A DNA stretch of 64,000 nt from CANMIH01 sp049116335 (GTDB taxonomy: Bacteria > Pseudomonadota > Alphaproteobacteria > Rhodobacterales > Rhodobacteraceae). The notes under the pieces are model-generated. The model searched no databases, was not told the DNA's origin, and saw only the letters and a program-made list of their open reading frames with translations. This document shows, one piece after another, positions 16,922 to 25,385 of this stretch. The translations under genes and the position numbers were made by a program. Each line of letters starts with the position of its first letter. Position 1 is the stretch's first letter. The stretch spans positions 338,480 to 402,479 of the forward strand of contig JAGDYZ010000008.1 in NCBI GenBank assembly GCA_049116335.1, written 5' to 3'.

Positions 16922-17287
16922 GCCTGGGGCGATGGGTTCCTTGGCCATGACGCCAGTGAAGGGGACAGCTTTATCGAGCTGGATCGTCACGGCGCAGGTC
17001 AGGCAGTGGATCGCATTCATCAGGATGTGCAGACCGAGGCAGGCCAGACCTATGAGCTGAGCTTTGATGCGGCGCAGCGCGGGCACGACAGCGATCATGT
17101 CGAAGTCTACTGGAACGGCACTCTGATGCGCACCGTCTCGCCCGAGGACACGGATTGGGAAAACTTCTCAGTCACGGTCACCGGCACTGGCGCCATGGAT
17201 CGACTGGAGTTCCGTGAACTGGCCTCGGAAAACGACAGCACCGGCCCCTTGCTAGACAACATCCATCTGGAAGAGACCGACGCCACC
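16820..17287 (+). repeat. Tandem repeat unit 1 (156 codons), contains the TAA
   Basis: The first copy of a 468-base coding repeat. It starts at the Asn of NLLVNGGLESS and is highly similar to the following copy at both protein and DNA level. Its codon 34 is TAA (16919-16921), where copy two has GAG (17387-17389), exactly 468 bases later. Confidence 0.9.
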
Positions 17288-17887
17288 AATCTTCTGGTCA
17301 ATGGTGGGCTGGAAAGCTCGGTCGCTGACCGCACCTGGACACCAAATGGCGACGTTGAGGGCTGGACCAGCAACAATGACGGCATCGAGGCCTGGGGCAA
17401 CGGGTTCCTCGGCAATCAGGCCTCAGAGGGTCGCAGCTTTGTCGAGCTGGACCGCCATGGTTCGGGGCAGGAGATCGACCGCATCCATCAGGATGTTCAG
17501 ACCAGCGAAGGGGAAACCTATACGCTGACGTTTGATGCCGCTCAGCGGGGGCATGATAGTGACAGCATCGAGATCTATTGGAACGACACTCTGGTTCAGA
17601 CCGTGTCGCCCGATGACACCGACTGGGAAAGCTTCTCGGTCGATGTGACCGGCACCGGCGGCATGGACCGCCTGGAATTCCGCGAGCTGGCTTCGGAGAA
17701 TGACAGCACCGGTCCCTTGCTGGACAATATCAGCCTTGTTGAGGCTGGCGACGATGCGGGGTCTTCCGGGCCGGATCAATATGCGGTCACCTATGAAGAC
17801 ATCATGGCGCCACCTTCCGAGGATAACACGCCCGCCGAGGCAGACGCCGATCAGACCCAAGACGATATGGCCGATATGGTCGGCTGA
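17006..17887 (+). CDS. C-terminal part of the same repeat protein, downstream of the stop
   Basis: This is the continuation, in the same frame, of the gene starting at 15845. The coordinates run from a possible GTG re-start at 17006, but coding similarity begins immediately after the TAA at 16922. It carries the rest of repeat one, all of repeat two and an acidic, Pro-rich tail ending in DDMADMVG. The repeat motif is NLLVNGGLESS, GWTSNN, GFLG, ELDRHG, DRIHQDVQT, FDAAQRGHDSD and LEFRELASENDSTGPLLDN, a secreted beta-sandwich module of the kind seen in carbohydrate-binding and DUF642-like proteins. No ribosome binding site is seen at the GTG, so independent translation is doubtful and the locus may be a pseudogene. 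Confidence 0.55.
   Translation: MDRIHQDVQTEAGQTYELSFDAAQRGHDSDHVEVYWNGTLMRTVSPEDTDWENFSVTVTGTGAMDRLEFRELASENDSTGPLLDNIHLEETDATNLLVNGGLESSVADRTWTPNGDVEGWTSNNDGIEAWGNGFLGNQASEGRSFVELDRHGSGQEIDRIHQDVQTSEGETYTLTFDAAQRGHDSDSIEIYWNDTLVQTVSPDDTDWESFSVDVTGTGGMDRLEFRELASENDSTGPLLDNISLVEAGDDAGSSGPDQYAVTYEDIMAPPSEDNTPAEADADQTQDDMADMVG
17288..17755 (+). repeat. Tandem repeat unit 2 (156 codons), intact
   Basis: The second copy of the 468-base repeat, fully open. Comparison with copy one identifies the TAA there as a single substitution of a Glu codon rather than a true gene end. Confidence 0.9.
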
Positions 17888-17904
17888 TCTGACCCGCTGA
17901 ATAG

Positions 17905-17939
17905 AAAGCCCCACCGCAGGTACCTGTGGTGGGGCTTTT
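17905..17939 (+). terminator. Rho-independent terminator after the repeat protein
   Basis: A long inverted repeat (AAAGCCCCACCGCAGG paired with CCTGTGGTGGGGCTTT, one G-U pair) ends in TTTTGGTTTT, 18 bases after the stop of the repeat protein. An intact terminator after the C-terminal half fits a single transcription unit spanning the nonsense codon. Confidence 0.88.
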
Positions 17940-17966
17940 GGTTTTCAGAACGATCTGTTTTGCGCC

Positions 17967-18743
17967 TTAGCGGCCTTCGTAGCTGGCCGGGCGTTTTTCC
18001 AGAAACGCCATCACACCCTCAATGAAGTCGCGGCTTTTGCCGCAATCGCCCTGCAGCTTGGCTTCCAGCGCAAGCTGATCTCCAAGCTCATTGTCAAACG
18101 ACGCGCGCATGGCTTCTTTCACCTTGCGGTAGGCCAAGGTTGGTCCATTCGCCAGATGCGCCGCCCGTTTGGCGATATGATCCGCAAATGCATCATCGGC
18201 CACAGCTTCCCAGATCATGCCCCAGTCATCCGCCTGACGTGCGGTGATTTTCTCGGCAAACAGCGCGGCCCCCATGGCCTTGGCCAGCCCCATCTGACGT
18301 GGCAGATACCATGTTCCACCGGCATCGGGGATCAATCCGATCTTGGTGAAGGCCTGAACAAAATAGGCGCTCTCGGTGGCGATCACCACATCCGCGGCCA
18401 ATGCCAGATTGGCCCCTGCCCCCGCCGCAGCGCCATTGACCGCAGTGATGGTCGGGATCGGGCACTCGTAGATCGCCGTCAACAGCGGCACATATTCTTC
18501 GTTCAACGTGCGCTGAAGATCCAGATCACGGATATTCTTTGTGTCACCCAGATCCTGACCCGAACAGAATGAACGCCCCGCGCCGGTCAGAACCAGGGCC
18601 CGCGCCTCTCGTCCGGCCCGTGCCACAGCGTCCGCCAGCTCGGCACGCATCTGGGCATTCAGCGCGTTCATCACATCCGGGCGGTTCAGAGTGATTGTGG
18701 CCACACCGTCGTCTACGGCATAGGTGATGGTATCATACTGCAT
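17967..18743 (-). CDS. Enoyl-CoA hydratase/isomerase family protein, PaaG-like
   Basis: A 258-residue crotonase-superfamily enzyme acting on an acyl-CoA. The first oxyanion segment is in FCSGQDL near residue 62, and the second is AVNGAAAGAGANLALAADV near residue 103. The acidic residue of GLIPDAGGTW fits isomerases such as PaaG (1,2-epoxyphenylacetyl-CoA isomerase) as well as hydratases. No other phenylacetate genes are nearby, so the substrate is not assigned. The ATG at 18743 follows GAGGGAGAG; the longer frame upstream has no similarity. Confidence 0.9.
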   Translation of the reverse strand: MQYDTITYAVDDGVATITLNRPDVMNALNAQMRAELADAVARAGREARALVLTGAGRSFCSGQDLGDTKNIRDLDLQRTLNEEYVPLLTAIYECPIPTITAVNGAAAGAGANLALAADVVIATESAYFVQAFTKIGLIPDAGGTWYLPRQMGLAKAMGAALFAEKITARQADDWGMIWEAVADDAFADHIAKRAAHLANGPTLAYRKVKEAMRASFDNELGDQLALEAKLQGDCGKSRDFIEGVMAFLEKRPASYEGR

Positions 18744-18839
18744 TGAGCTCTCCCTCGGGTTCTTGGGCGCATCAAACACGCCTGCCCCTTGGTTGGCAAA
18801 CACCTACGCCGCGTCATTTGTCATGAACCGAGATAAGCG

Positions 18840-19340
18840 TTATTTCCGGCCATTCAACTGCGCAATCAGAGCCTTGCCCTCTGGACTGGGGGCCTGCTCA
18901 AGACGAGAATAGACCGCCCCGTCGCGCGTACGGGTGAGCAGGCGGTTCTCAATCATGCTCCGACGGATCTGCGCCGGATCTTTGAACAGACAACAGGCGT
19001 CTATGCGGGCGCTGATCTGGCGTTCGCTGAAACTCTCACGCGCCGGGATCCGCGCCCAGATCGCCCAGAGACACAGCGCCTGTATCTGCGTTTTGCCGGG
19101 CCAGCGCATCAACTGCCCCTGCCCGTCAAAATGCGCCAGCGCCCGGGCGACCCGTTTCTGATCGGCCAAAGGTGCCGGTTCATGCGCCGCCCGGAGGTGT
19201 TGATAGTTGCGATATCCCGCAGCGCGGGCAAGAAGCCCCAGTGTCTCAAGATGGCTCGGTGGGGTTTCAAGCTCAGCCCGCAGAGCTTTGGCAAAGCGGC
19301 TCAGATCGGGAATGGTCAGTTGAATGGTGTCACGGCTCAT
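18840..19340 (-). CDS. DUF2087 domain-containing protein
   Basis: A 166-residue cytoplasmic protein. The C-terminal half (about 65-150) matches the DUF2087 pattern: ALAHFDGQGQLMRWPGKTQ, then a Ser-Glu-Arg helix, then IRRSMIENRLLTRTRDGAVYSR, which looks like a winged-helix. The N-terminal 60 residues resemble a helical glyoxalase- or kinase-associated region. A regulatory or nucleic-acid-binding role is plausible, but no function is established. It is monocistronic. Confidence 0.75.
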   Translation of the reverse strand: MSRDTIQLTIPDLSRFAKALRAELETPPSHLETLGLLARAAGYRNYQHLRAAHEPAPLADQKRVARALAHFDGQGQLMRWPGKTQIQALCLWAIWARIPARESFSERQISARIDACCLFKDPAQIRRSMIENRLLTRTRDGAVYSRLEQAPSPEGKALIAQLNGRK

Positions 19341-19516
19341 CTGCGTCTCCAGTATGGATGTCGCACCCGGTCAATCCGGTCAGGAGGTCCGCCCTTGTCC
19401 CAAGACATCCCTGAAAGCAATCAGATGACATCAATATGAGGCAGGTTTAGCGCGTGGCGGAGCCTGGGTTCTGCCGACCCTGCCGCAACTTAGCGAGCCA
19501 GATCAGCCGAGACAAG

Positions 19517-19978
19517 TCACTCGTCCAGCAGCTCTTTCACCCGTGCCTTTTCTGCGTCACTCAGCCCTTCGACCCCAACGGGCGTCGCGGTAGAGCGGCG
19601 GCGCACATAGGTGATCCCCATGCCCAGAGCCAGCATGAAGACCAAAGGCCCCGAGCCCCAGAGGACCCAGTTCCAACCGCCGGTGGTGGGGCGTAGCAAA
19701 ACAAACTCGCCGTAGCGGTCAACGATGAAATCCACCACTTCGCTGTCCGCATCCCCGGCCAACAGACGGTCGCGCACAAGAATGCGCAAATCTTTCGCCA
19801 GCGACGCATTGGATTCATCGATGCTTTCGTTCTGGCACACCAGACAGCGCAAACCATCTGAAATATGCCGCGCCCGCGCCTCAAGCACAGGGTCGTCCAG
19901 AATTTCATCCGGTTCCACCGCGCCTACTGGCAAAGCCAAAGTCAGGGCCAGAGCCACGCCTGTCAGAAATCCACGCAT
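19517..19978 (-). CDS. ccmH: Cytochrome c-type biogenesis protein CcmH
   Basis: A 153-residue periplasmic-facing thiol protein that keeps apocytochrome c haem-binding cysteines reduced for haem ligation by CcmF. A signal peptide spans residues 1-20. The redox pair is Cys45 and Cys48 in LRCLVCQN. One membrane segment lies near residues 103-122, and a short cytoplasmic tail ends in KELLDE. The ATG at 19978 follows GGAGAGCGGG, 10 bp after the ccmF stop. The open frame extends left but overlaps ccmF. Confidence 0.93.
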   Translation of the reverse strand: MRGFLTGVALALTLALPVGAVEPDEILDDPVLEARARHISDGLRCLVCQNESIDESNASLAKDLRILVRDRLLAGDADSEVVDFIVDRYGEFVLLRPTTGGWNWVLWGSGPLVFMLALGMGITYVRRRSTATPVGVEGLSDAEKARVKELLDE

Positions 19979-19988
19979 CCCGCTCTCC

Positions 19989-21953
19989 TTATTCCGCTGG
20001 AACGCCGACAGCGCGGCTTTTCTTTGCTCCGGCGGCAACACGGTAGCGCCGGTCGGATAGGCTCAGTAGACCACCCACAGCCATCAAGATACAACCGCCC
20101 CAGATCCAATTCGCTAGCGGTTTGATATAAACCCGCATGACCCAGCCGCCGTCATCCTGTTTGTCGCCGATGACAACATAGATATCGCGCAGGAACCGAT
20201 AGTCGATCGCCGCCTCTGTGGTTGGCATCTGAGCCACCGGATAGGTGCGTTTTTCTGGCGCCACGCGCACAAGCTCATCTCCCCCCCGACGCACAATCAC
20301 ATCCGCCATATCCGAGAAATAGTTAGGCCCGCGCACCCGCTCGACCCCTTTTAACTCAAACTCGAACTGGCCCACGGTGAAAGGCTGATCAACATAAGCG
20401 ACCCGGATGTCTTCTTCTTCCCAGGCCATCAGGCCGGCAATGCCGAGCATTGTGATCCCTAGACCACCATGCGCCACGGCCTTACCCCAATCCGCGCGTG
20501 GCAGACGGAGCAAGCGGCTATAGTCACGCTTGCGCCCTGTACGGCTGAGCAGATCGACAATCGCCCCACCAACAAGCCAGGCGCCCAAGAACACACCCAC
20601 AGGCCCCATCATACTGCGCCCGGTCTGCATCACCCAGACCAACGCCATCAGGGCAATCGCCAGTGCCAGCACCGGTGCAAGATCTTTCAGAGCCTTGCCA
20701 ATTTTACCGCGCTTCCAACTGAGAGTTGAGCCAATGGGCAATATCAGACCGAGAAGCACCATAAAGGGCGTGAAGGCCATATTGAAGAACGGCGCGCCGA
20801 CAGAGAGTTTCCGCTCAAAGAACATCTCGGCCACAAGCGGCCACATGGTGCCGACAAACACCACAAAGCTGGCAACCGCCAGAAGGATATTGTTGGCCAC
20901 CAGCGCGCTTTCACGGCTGACCACGCCAAACACGCCTTTGGCCTCCATCACCTGCGCGCGTGCTGCGAACAGCGTCAGCGCACCACCGGTGAAGAACACC
21001 AAGATAGCAAGGATAAAGACACCGCGTTCGGGATCATTGGCAAAGGCATGTACAGAAGTCAGCAAGCCTGAGCGCACAATAAAGGTGCCGATCAGCGAAA
21101 ACCCAAAGGCCATAATCGCCAGAAGCATCGTCCAGCTTTTCAACGCCTCACGCTTTTCGACCACAATTGCCGAATGCAGCAAAGCCGCCGCAAAGAGCCA
21201 TGGCATGAAGGAGGCGTTTTCCACCGGGTCCCAGAACCAGAACCCGCCCCAGCCCAACTCGTAATAGGCCCACCAACTGCCCAGCGCGATGCCGATGGTC
21301 AGAAACACCCAGGCCGCCAAGGTCCAAGGGCGGACCCAACGGCCCCAGGCCGCATCCACACGTCCTTCGATCAGCGCGGCGACAGCAAAGCTGAAACAGA
21401 TGCTGAGGCCCACATAGCCGAGATAAAGAAACGGCGGATGAAAAGCCAAACCCGGGTCCTGCAACAGTGGGTTCAGATCCGTGCCGTCAAACGGGGGAAC
21501 CGCCACGCGAATAAACGGGTTTGAGGTGAACAGAATAAAGGCAAAGAACGCCACAGCGATGGCCGATTGCACCGACAGCACCCGCGCGCGCAGTGTCGGT
21601 GGCAGATTGCCGCCAAACCACGCGGCCATGGCGCCAAACAGGGTCACAATCAACACCCACAACAGCATTGAGCCTTCGTGGTTTCCCCAAACGCCACTGA
21701 TCTTATACAGCATCGGTTTGAGAGAATGGCTATTGGCGTAGACCAGTTGCACTGAGAAATCCGAGACCACAAAGGCATAGGTCAGCGCACCAAAGGCGGT
21801 CGCTGTCAGAGCAAACTGCGCTGAGGCCGCGGGTTCAGCCACCGCCATCCATCCCGGCCAACGTTTGTGGGCACCAATCAGGGGCACCACCATCTGCACG
21901 ATGGCGGTCAAAAAGGCGAGGATCAGGGCGAAGTGACCGAGTTCTGTAATCAT
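19989..21953 (-). CDS. ccmF: Haem lyase CcmF/NrfE family subunit
   Basis: A 654-residue polytopic membrane protein, the core of the system I cytochrome c haem ligase. The haem-handling WWD-type motif is seen as WGGFWFWDPVENASF near residue 230, flanked by conserved His residues, within about 15 membrane segments. A large periplasmic loop lies near the C-terminus (about 500-610). It is followed by ccmH in the same operon. Other ccm genes are not in this window. The ATG at 21953 starts the typical MITELGHFALILAF. Confidence 0.95.
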   Translation of the reverse strand: MITELGHFALILAFLTAIVQMVVPLIGAHKRWPGWMAVAEPAASAQFALTATAFGALTYAFVVSDFSVQLVYANSHSLKPMLYKISGVWGNHEGSMLLWVLIVTLFGAMAAWFGGNLPPTLRARVLSVQSAIAVAFFAFILFTSNPFIRVAVPPFDGTDLNPLLQDPGLAFHPPFLYLGYVGLSICFSFAVAALIEGRVDAAWGRWVRPWTLAAWVFLTIGIALGSWWAYYELGWGGFWFWDPVENASFMPWLFAAALLHSAIVVEKREALKSWTMLLAIMAFGFSLIGTFIVRSGLLTSVHAFANDPERGVFILAILVFFTGGALTLFAARAQVMEAKGVFGVVSRESALVANNILLAVASFVVFVGTMWPLVAEMFFERKLSVGAPFFNMAFTPFMVLLGLILPIGSTLSWKRGKIGKALKDLAPVLALAIALMALVWVMQTGRSMMGPVGVFLGAWLVGGAIVDLLSRTGRKRDYSRLLRLPRADWGKAVAHGGLGITMLGIAGLMAWEEEDIRVAYVDQPFTVGQFEFELKGVERVRGPNYFSDMADVIVRRGGDELVRVAPEKRTYPVAQMPTTEAAIDYRFLRDIYVVIGDKQDDGGWVMRVYIKPLANWIWGGCILMAVGGLLSLSDRRYRVAAGAKKSRAVGVPAE

Positions 21954-22041
21954 GCGCCAACTATAGTCCCGCCCACGCGCGCTTCCAATGGTTTGCGTCT
22001 GGGGTGGGTTCACTATGTCGCGGGTTGCTGTGCGGCCTTGG

Positions 22042-22066
22042 AAAAACGGGCCTCAAATGAGGCCCG
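22042..22066 (-). terminator. Rho-independent terminator of the holin/endolysin operon
   Basis: On the minus strand an 8-bp GC stem (CGGGCCTC with GAGGCCCG, loop ATTT) is followed by TTTTT, just after the holin stop at 22072. It separates the lysis operon from ccmF. Confidence 0.85.
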
Positions 22067-22071
22067 CCTGT

Positions 22072-22614
22072 TCATCTCTGCGACTGTCTCCAGGCCTCAA
22101 GCGCCGGATTGGGGCCCTCAGGATTGTCAGGTTCCGGTGCGATAGGTTCAGCCAGCGCCTCAACAGATTTGACCGTCTCAACCACCTGTGGCACAGCGGC
22201 CATCGTCGTTGCCAGATCCCGCTGAAACGCCTGCCCCTTGGCCTGATGGCGCGCACCAAAGTAAAAGCTCACAATCGCCGCCAAGAGCCACCACAGCGGT
22301 TCTGGCACCAGAGCGATCCCCGCCATACGCGCGGCAAACCAGATGGGGTCTACCATGGCCGAGATAAACAACCCAAGTGTGCCCAGCGCCATGGCCGGGC
22401 GTGGAATGCGATTGAGCGCATCCATCAACCGATCAAAGCTCCCACGCTGAACCACCTGAAATTCCTGAGCAAATTGCCCCAGTGCCGCGACCTGCATCTC
22501 ATGCCCGCGCTCCGCCTGTGCCTCGGCATTGACCCGAAACACCTGCTCCGTCTCGGCCACGATGTTGCGCCCTCCGCCAAAAATGGCGCTGACCATGCGT
22601 TCAATCAGCCCCAT
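22072..22614 (-). CDS. Holin family protein (GTA-type lysis)
   Basis: A 180-residue membrane protein of the phage-type holin family found beside N-acetylmuramidases in Rhodobacterales. The N-terminal half is amphipathic. Two hydrophobic segments lie near residues 74-98 and 101-119 (MALGTLGLFISAMVDP and PLWWLLAAIVSFYFGA), and the C-terminal tail is soluble and acidic. It overlaps the endolysin gene by 10 bases, a lysis-cassette arrangement. In Rhodobacter capsulatus a homologous pair outside the main GTA cluster releases gene transfer agent particles. The same role here is inferred; no other phage genes are nearby. Confidence 0.85.
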   Translation of the reverse strand: MGLIERMVSAIFGGGRNIVAETEQVFRVNAEAQAERGHEMQVAALGQFAQEFQVVQRGSFDRLMDALNRIPRPAMALGTLGLFISAMVDPIWFAARMAGIALVPEPLWWLLAAIVSFYFGARHQAKGQAFQRDLATTMAAVPQVVETVKSVEALAEPIAPEPDNPEGPNPALEAWRQSQR

Positions 22615-23228
22615 GACGCCACCCGAGCCGCAAACTGTGTGTCGCTCAGGTGATAGCGTGGTGAAATGAACTCTTCCGCACGTTTGATCCAGCCACCTTT
22701 ATCTCCGGCCCGGCTGCGCGCATATTTGCGACTGGCCGGGCGTCGATCGGCCAAACGGAAGTAATAATTGCGCCGCGCAATCCCATAGGCATCCACCAGA
22801 TGATCCTGCGCCCGCGCCCAGACCTGTGCCGTGGCGGCGATGGTCTTTGGCCCAATGGCCCCATCCACCGAGACCTGCGCGCCCATCTCATTCAGCAAAC
22901 GCTGCAGAATTTTCACCGCGTTGCCCCCGGCATTCACATACATGTCGAACACCGTAGGCTGAAGCGCGACAGGCAGCTCGCCAATCCGGGGACGCTGAAA
23001 ATAGTGATCGATAAAGATATCCACCGCCTGATCCCGGCTGAGATGGCGCACATCCTGCGCGGTGACCGCGCCGTCCCCGGTCAGGTCCAGACCCAGCCGC
23101 CGCATGGTGTGAATGGTCACGCCATATTTCGTCGCCCCGCCGGGATCATCCGGATCGTTCACATAGCCCCCTTCACGCGCCACAATCTCATCCGCGATCT
23201 GGCGCACGTCATGTTTGAAAACTGCCAT
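22605..23228 (-). CDS. Holin-associated N-acetylmuramidase, GH108 (GTA-type endolysin)
   Basis: A 207-residue peptidoglycan hydrolase. The GH108 domain (about 8-95) has the catalytic Glu19 in the REGGYVND motif, then DDPGGATKYGVT. A C-terminal peptidoglycan-binding domain of the PG_binding_3 type (about 95-175) contains VDGAIGPKTI. No signal peptide is seen, so release to the periplasm should depend on the overlapping holin. The Rhodobacter capsulatus homologue lyses GTA-producing cells. It is divergent from the cupin gene (82 bp). I see no clear CtrA site in that gap. Confidence 0.9.
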   Translation of the reverse strand: MAVFKHDVRQIADEIVAREGGYVNDPDDPGGATKYGVTIHTMRRLGLDLTGDGAVTAQDVRHLSRDQAVDIFIDHYFQRPRIGELPVALQPTVFDMYVNAGGNAVKILQRLLNEMGAQVSVDGAIGPKTIAATAQVWARAQDHLVDAYGIARRNYYFRLADRRPASRKYARSRAGDKGGWIKRAEEFISPRYHLSDTQFAARVASWG

Positions 23229-23310
23229 TGGTCTCTCTCTCGCAATGCCTGTATCACTGCGCCAAAGGGTGAGAGCCCGAGCTTAATCCTCTCTGACAGG
23301 AGCGTGCGCT

Positions 23311-23727
23311 ATGACCGCAGATGACATTATCAAGATGCTAGATTTGGGCCCCCACCCTGAGGGCGGTTTTTACCGCCAGACGTGGCAGGCCGAGGGCGAC
23401 GGGCGCGCCTCTGGCACCAGCATCTATTTCCTGCTGAAAGCCGGTGAAAACAGCCATTGGCATCGCGTCGATGCCGCTGAAATCTGGCACTACTACGCTG
23501 GTGCGCCGCTGATTCTGTCGATTTCTGAAACCGATACCGGCCCCAAACAAGAGCACACGCTGGGCCCTGACCTCATGGCCGGGCAACGCCCACAGCTTAT
23601 CGTGCCAACAGGAGAGTGGCAGGCCGCAAGAACCACCGGCGACTGGACGCTGGTGGGCTGTACCGTATCCCCCGGATTTCAGTTTGAAGGGTTTGAGTTA
23701 GCGGCGCCGGATTTCGATATCCCGTAA
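23311..23727 (+). CDS. Cupin domain-containing protein, DUF985 family
   Basis: A 138-residue single-domain beta-barrel cupin of the Cupin_5/DUF985 family. The family core is visible in EGGFYRQTW, SHWHRVDAAEIWHYYAG and VGCTVSPGFQFEGFEL. The His and Glu residues of the middle segment may bind metal or a sugar. No substrate is established. GACAGGAGCG precedes the ATG. It is a single gene, divergent from the endolysin gene and convergent with pgi. Confidence 0.9.
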   Translation: MTADDIIKMLDLGPHPEGGFYRQTWQAEGDGRASGTSIYFLLKAGENSHWHRVDAAEIWHYYAGAPLILSISETDTGPKQEHTLGPDLMAGQRPQLIVPTGEWQAARTTGDWTLVGCTVSPGFQFEGFELAAPDFDIP

Positions 23728-23772
23728 ATCCCACCCAAACCGGAAGTTATCCGAGGGGGCCGCACCAGCGGA

Positions 23773-23789
23773 AGGGGGCATTGCCCCCT
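23773..23789 (+). terminator. GC hairpin between the cupin and pgi genes
   Basis: The near-perfect palindrome AGGGGGCATTGCCCCCT is followed by a C/T-rich stretch and TATAATTTTAT. It lies 46 bases after the cupin stop and 13 before the pgi stop. It may terminate the cupin transcript or both. It also resembles the C-rich hairpins repeated at 44.7, 46.2 and 47.6 kb. Confidence 0.5.
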
Positions 23790-23801
23790 CCCCCTATAAT
23801 T

Positions 23802-25382
23802 TTATCTCGCGTTGCGGTGAACATAGGCCAAGAGCTGGGCCGTTGAGCCATCTTTGCCCTCATTGGGTGCGTCCCCGCTGACCAAAGGTCCAAGCGCAGT
23901 GGCGAGTTCTTTGCCAAGCTCAACACCCCATTGATCATACGAGTTGATCCCAAGGATCACCCCCTCGACGAACACACGATGTTCATAGAGCGCAATGATT
24001 TTGCCCAATGTTTCCGGGTCCAGCTTGGGGTAGATCAGGGTCGTCGACGGACGGTTGCCCGCAAACACCCGGTGGCGCGCCTGACGTTCCAACTCGGCGC
24101 CCTCAAACTTGTCCGCAACTTTCGCCCGCGCCTCAACTAGCGAGCGCCCCCGCATCAGGGCCTCGGACTGGGCCAGACAATTGGCAACCAGAAGCTGATG
24201 ATGATGTGCCAGATCCGGCTCATGCCCTTCGGCGGCCACCAAAAACTCGCAAGGGATCACAGCGGTGCCCTGATGGATCAACTGGTAAAAGGCGTGCTGT
24301 CCATTGGTGCCAGGTTCGCCCCAAACCACTGGCCCCGACGGCCCCGGAAGATCCGCACCATCCATCGACACGCCCTTACCGTTGCTCTCCATCTCAAGCT
24401 GCTGAAGGTAGGCAGGCAGGCGCATCAACCGGTTGTCGTAGGGCAGAACCGCGCGGGTGCCATAGCCCATCCCTTGATGGTGCCACAGCCCCACCAGCGC
24501 CAAAAGCACAGGCAGGTTTTCCTCCAGCTCGGCCGATTGAAAATGCCGATCCATCTCTTGACCGCCGCGCAGAAATGCGCGGAAGGCGTCAGGCCCGATG
24601 GCAAGCATCATCGAAAGGCCAATTGGCCCCCACATGGAGTAACGGCCACCCACCCAATCCCCAAAGCCAAAGACCCGCTCGGCGGGAATGCCAAAGGCGG
24701 CAGCACCGGGAACGTTCGAGCTTAGCGCCACAAAACGCCCGTCATGCGACACGCCTTTGTCGTCCAGCCACGCTTTGGCCGTCCGGGCGTTGGTCATGGT
24801 TTCAATGGTGGTAAAGGTCTTGGACGCCACGATAAACAGCGTCTTTGCCGGATCACAGCGGCGCAGCGTATCGGCAATATCCGCGCCATCCACATTCGAC
24901 ACGAAATGACAGCGTGGCCCGTCGTGATAGGGCGCCAGAGCCAGCACGCCCATCACCGGCCCAAGGTCCGAGCCGCCAATACCGATATTCACCACATCGG
25001 TGAACTCACCGGCACGGATTTCACGCGCCAGATCTTCCATGCGCCCCAGGGTGTCTAGAACTTCAGGCATGACATCCGCGCCATCGACCTCAATGGAACC
25101 ACCATCGAGATTGCGCAGAGCGGTATGCAGCACCGCACGCCCTTCGGTTTCATTGATCTTGTCCCCGCGGAACATCGCCGCGCGCCGTCCGGCCACATCC
25201 GTATCACGCGCCAGTTTCAGCAGGTCCTCAAAGATCGCGTCATCCAGTTGCGTCTTGGAATAGTCGAAAAACAGCCCCACGGCCTCGGTGCTAAACCGCG
25301 CGCCCCGTGAGCTGTCGTCAAACAAATCTTCAATTCGGCGTTCAGAAACCCGCGCCGCCTGTGCTGTCAAATCTGACCACAT
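23802..25382 (-). CDS. pgi: Glucose-6-phosphate isomerase
   Basis: A 526-residue enzyme interconverting glucose-6-phosphate and fructose-6-phosphate. The landmarks are NIGIGGSDLGPVMG (about 133-146), FIVASKTFTTIETM for phosphate binding, and the C-terminal signature INSYDQWGVELGKELA. It is slightly shorter than the E. coli enzyme. It lies 3 bp after pgl and is the third gene of the zwf-pgl-pgi operon, which would let carbon cycle between fructose-6-phosphate and the oxidative and Entner-Doudoroff branch. Confidence 0.96.
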   Translation of the reverse strand: MWSDLTAQAARVSERRIEDLFDDSSRGARFSTEAVGLFFDYSKTQLDDAIFEDLLKLARDTDVAGRRAAMFRGDKINETEGRAVLHTALRNLDGGSIEVDGADVMPEVLDTLGRMEDLAREIRAGEFTDVVNIGIGGSDLGPVMGVLALAPYHDGPRCHFVSNVDGADIADTLRRCDPAKTLFIVASKTFTTIETMTNARTAKAWLDDKGVSHDGRFVALSSNVPGAAAFGIPAERVFGFGDWVGGRYSMWGPIGLSMMLAIGPDAFRAFLRGGQEMDRHFQSAELEENLPVLLALVGLWHHQGMGYGTRAVLPYDNRLMRLPAYLQQLEMESNGKGVSMDGADLPGPSGPVVWGEPGTNGQHAFYQLIHQGTAVIPCEFLVAAEGHEPDLAHHHQLLVANCLAQSEALMRGRSLVEARAKVADKFEGAELERQARHRVFAGNRPSTTLIYPKLDPETLGKIIALYEHRVFVEGVILGINSYDQWGVELGKELATALGPLVSGDAPNEGKDGSTAQLLAYVHRNAR

Positions 25383-25385
25383 ATT

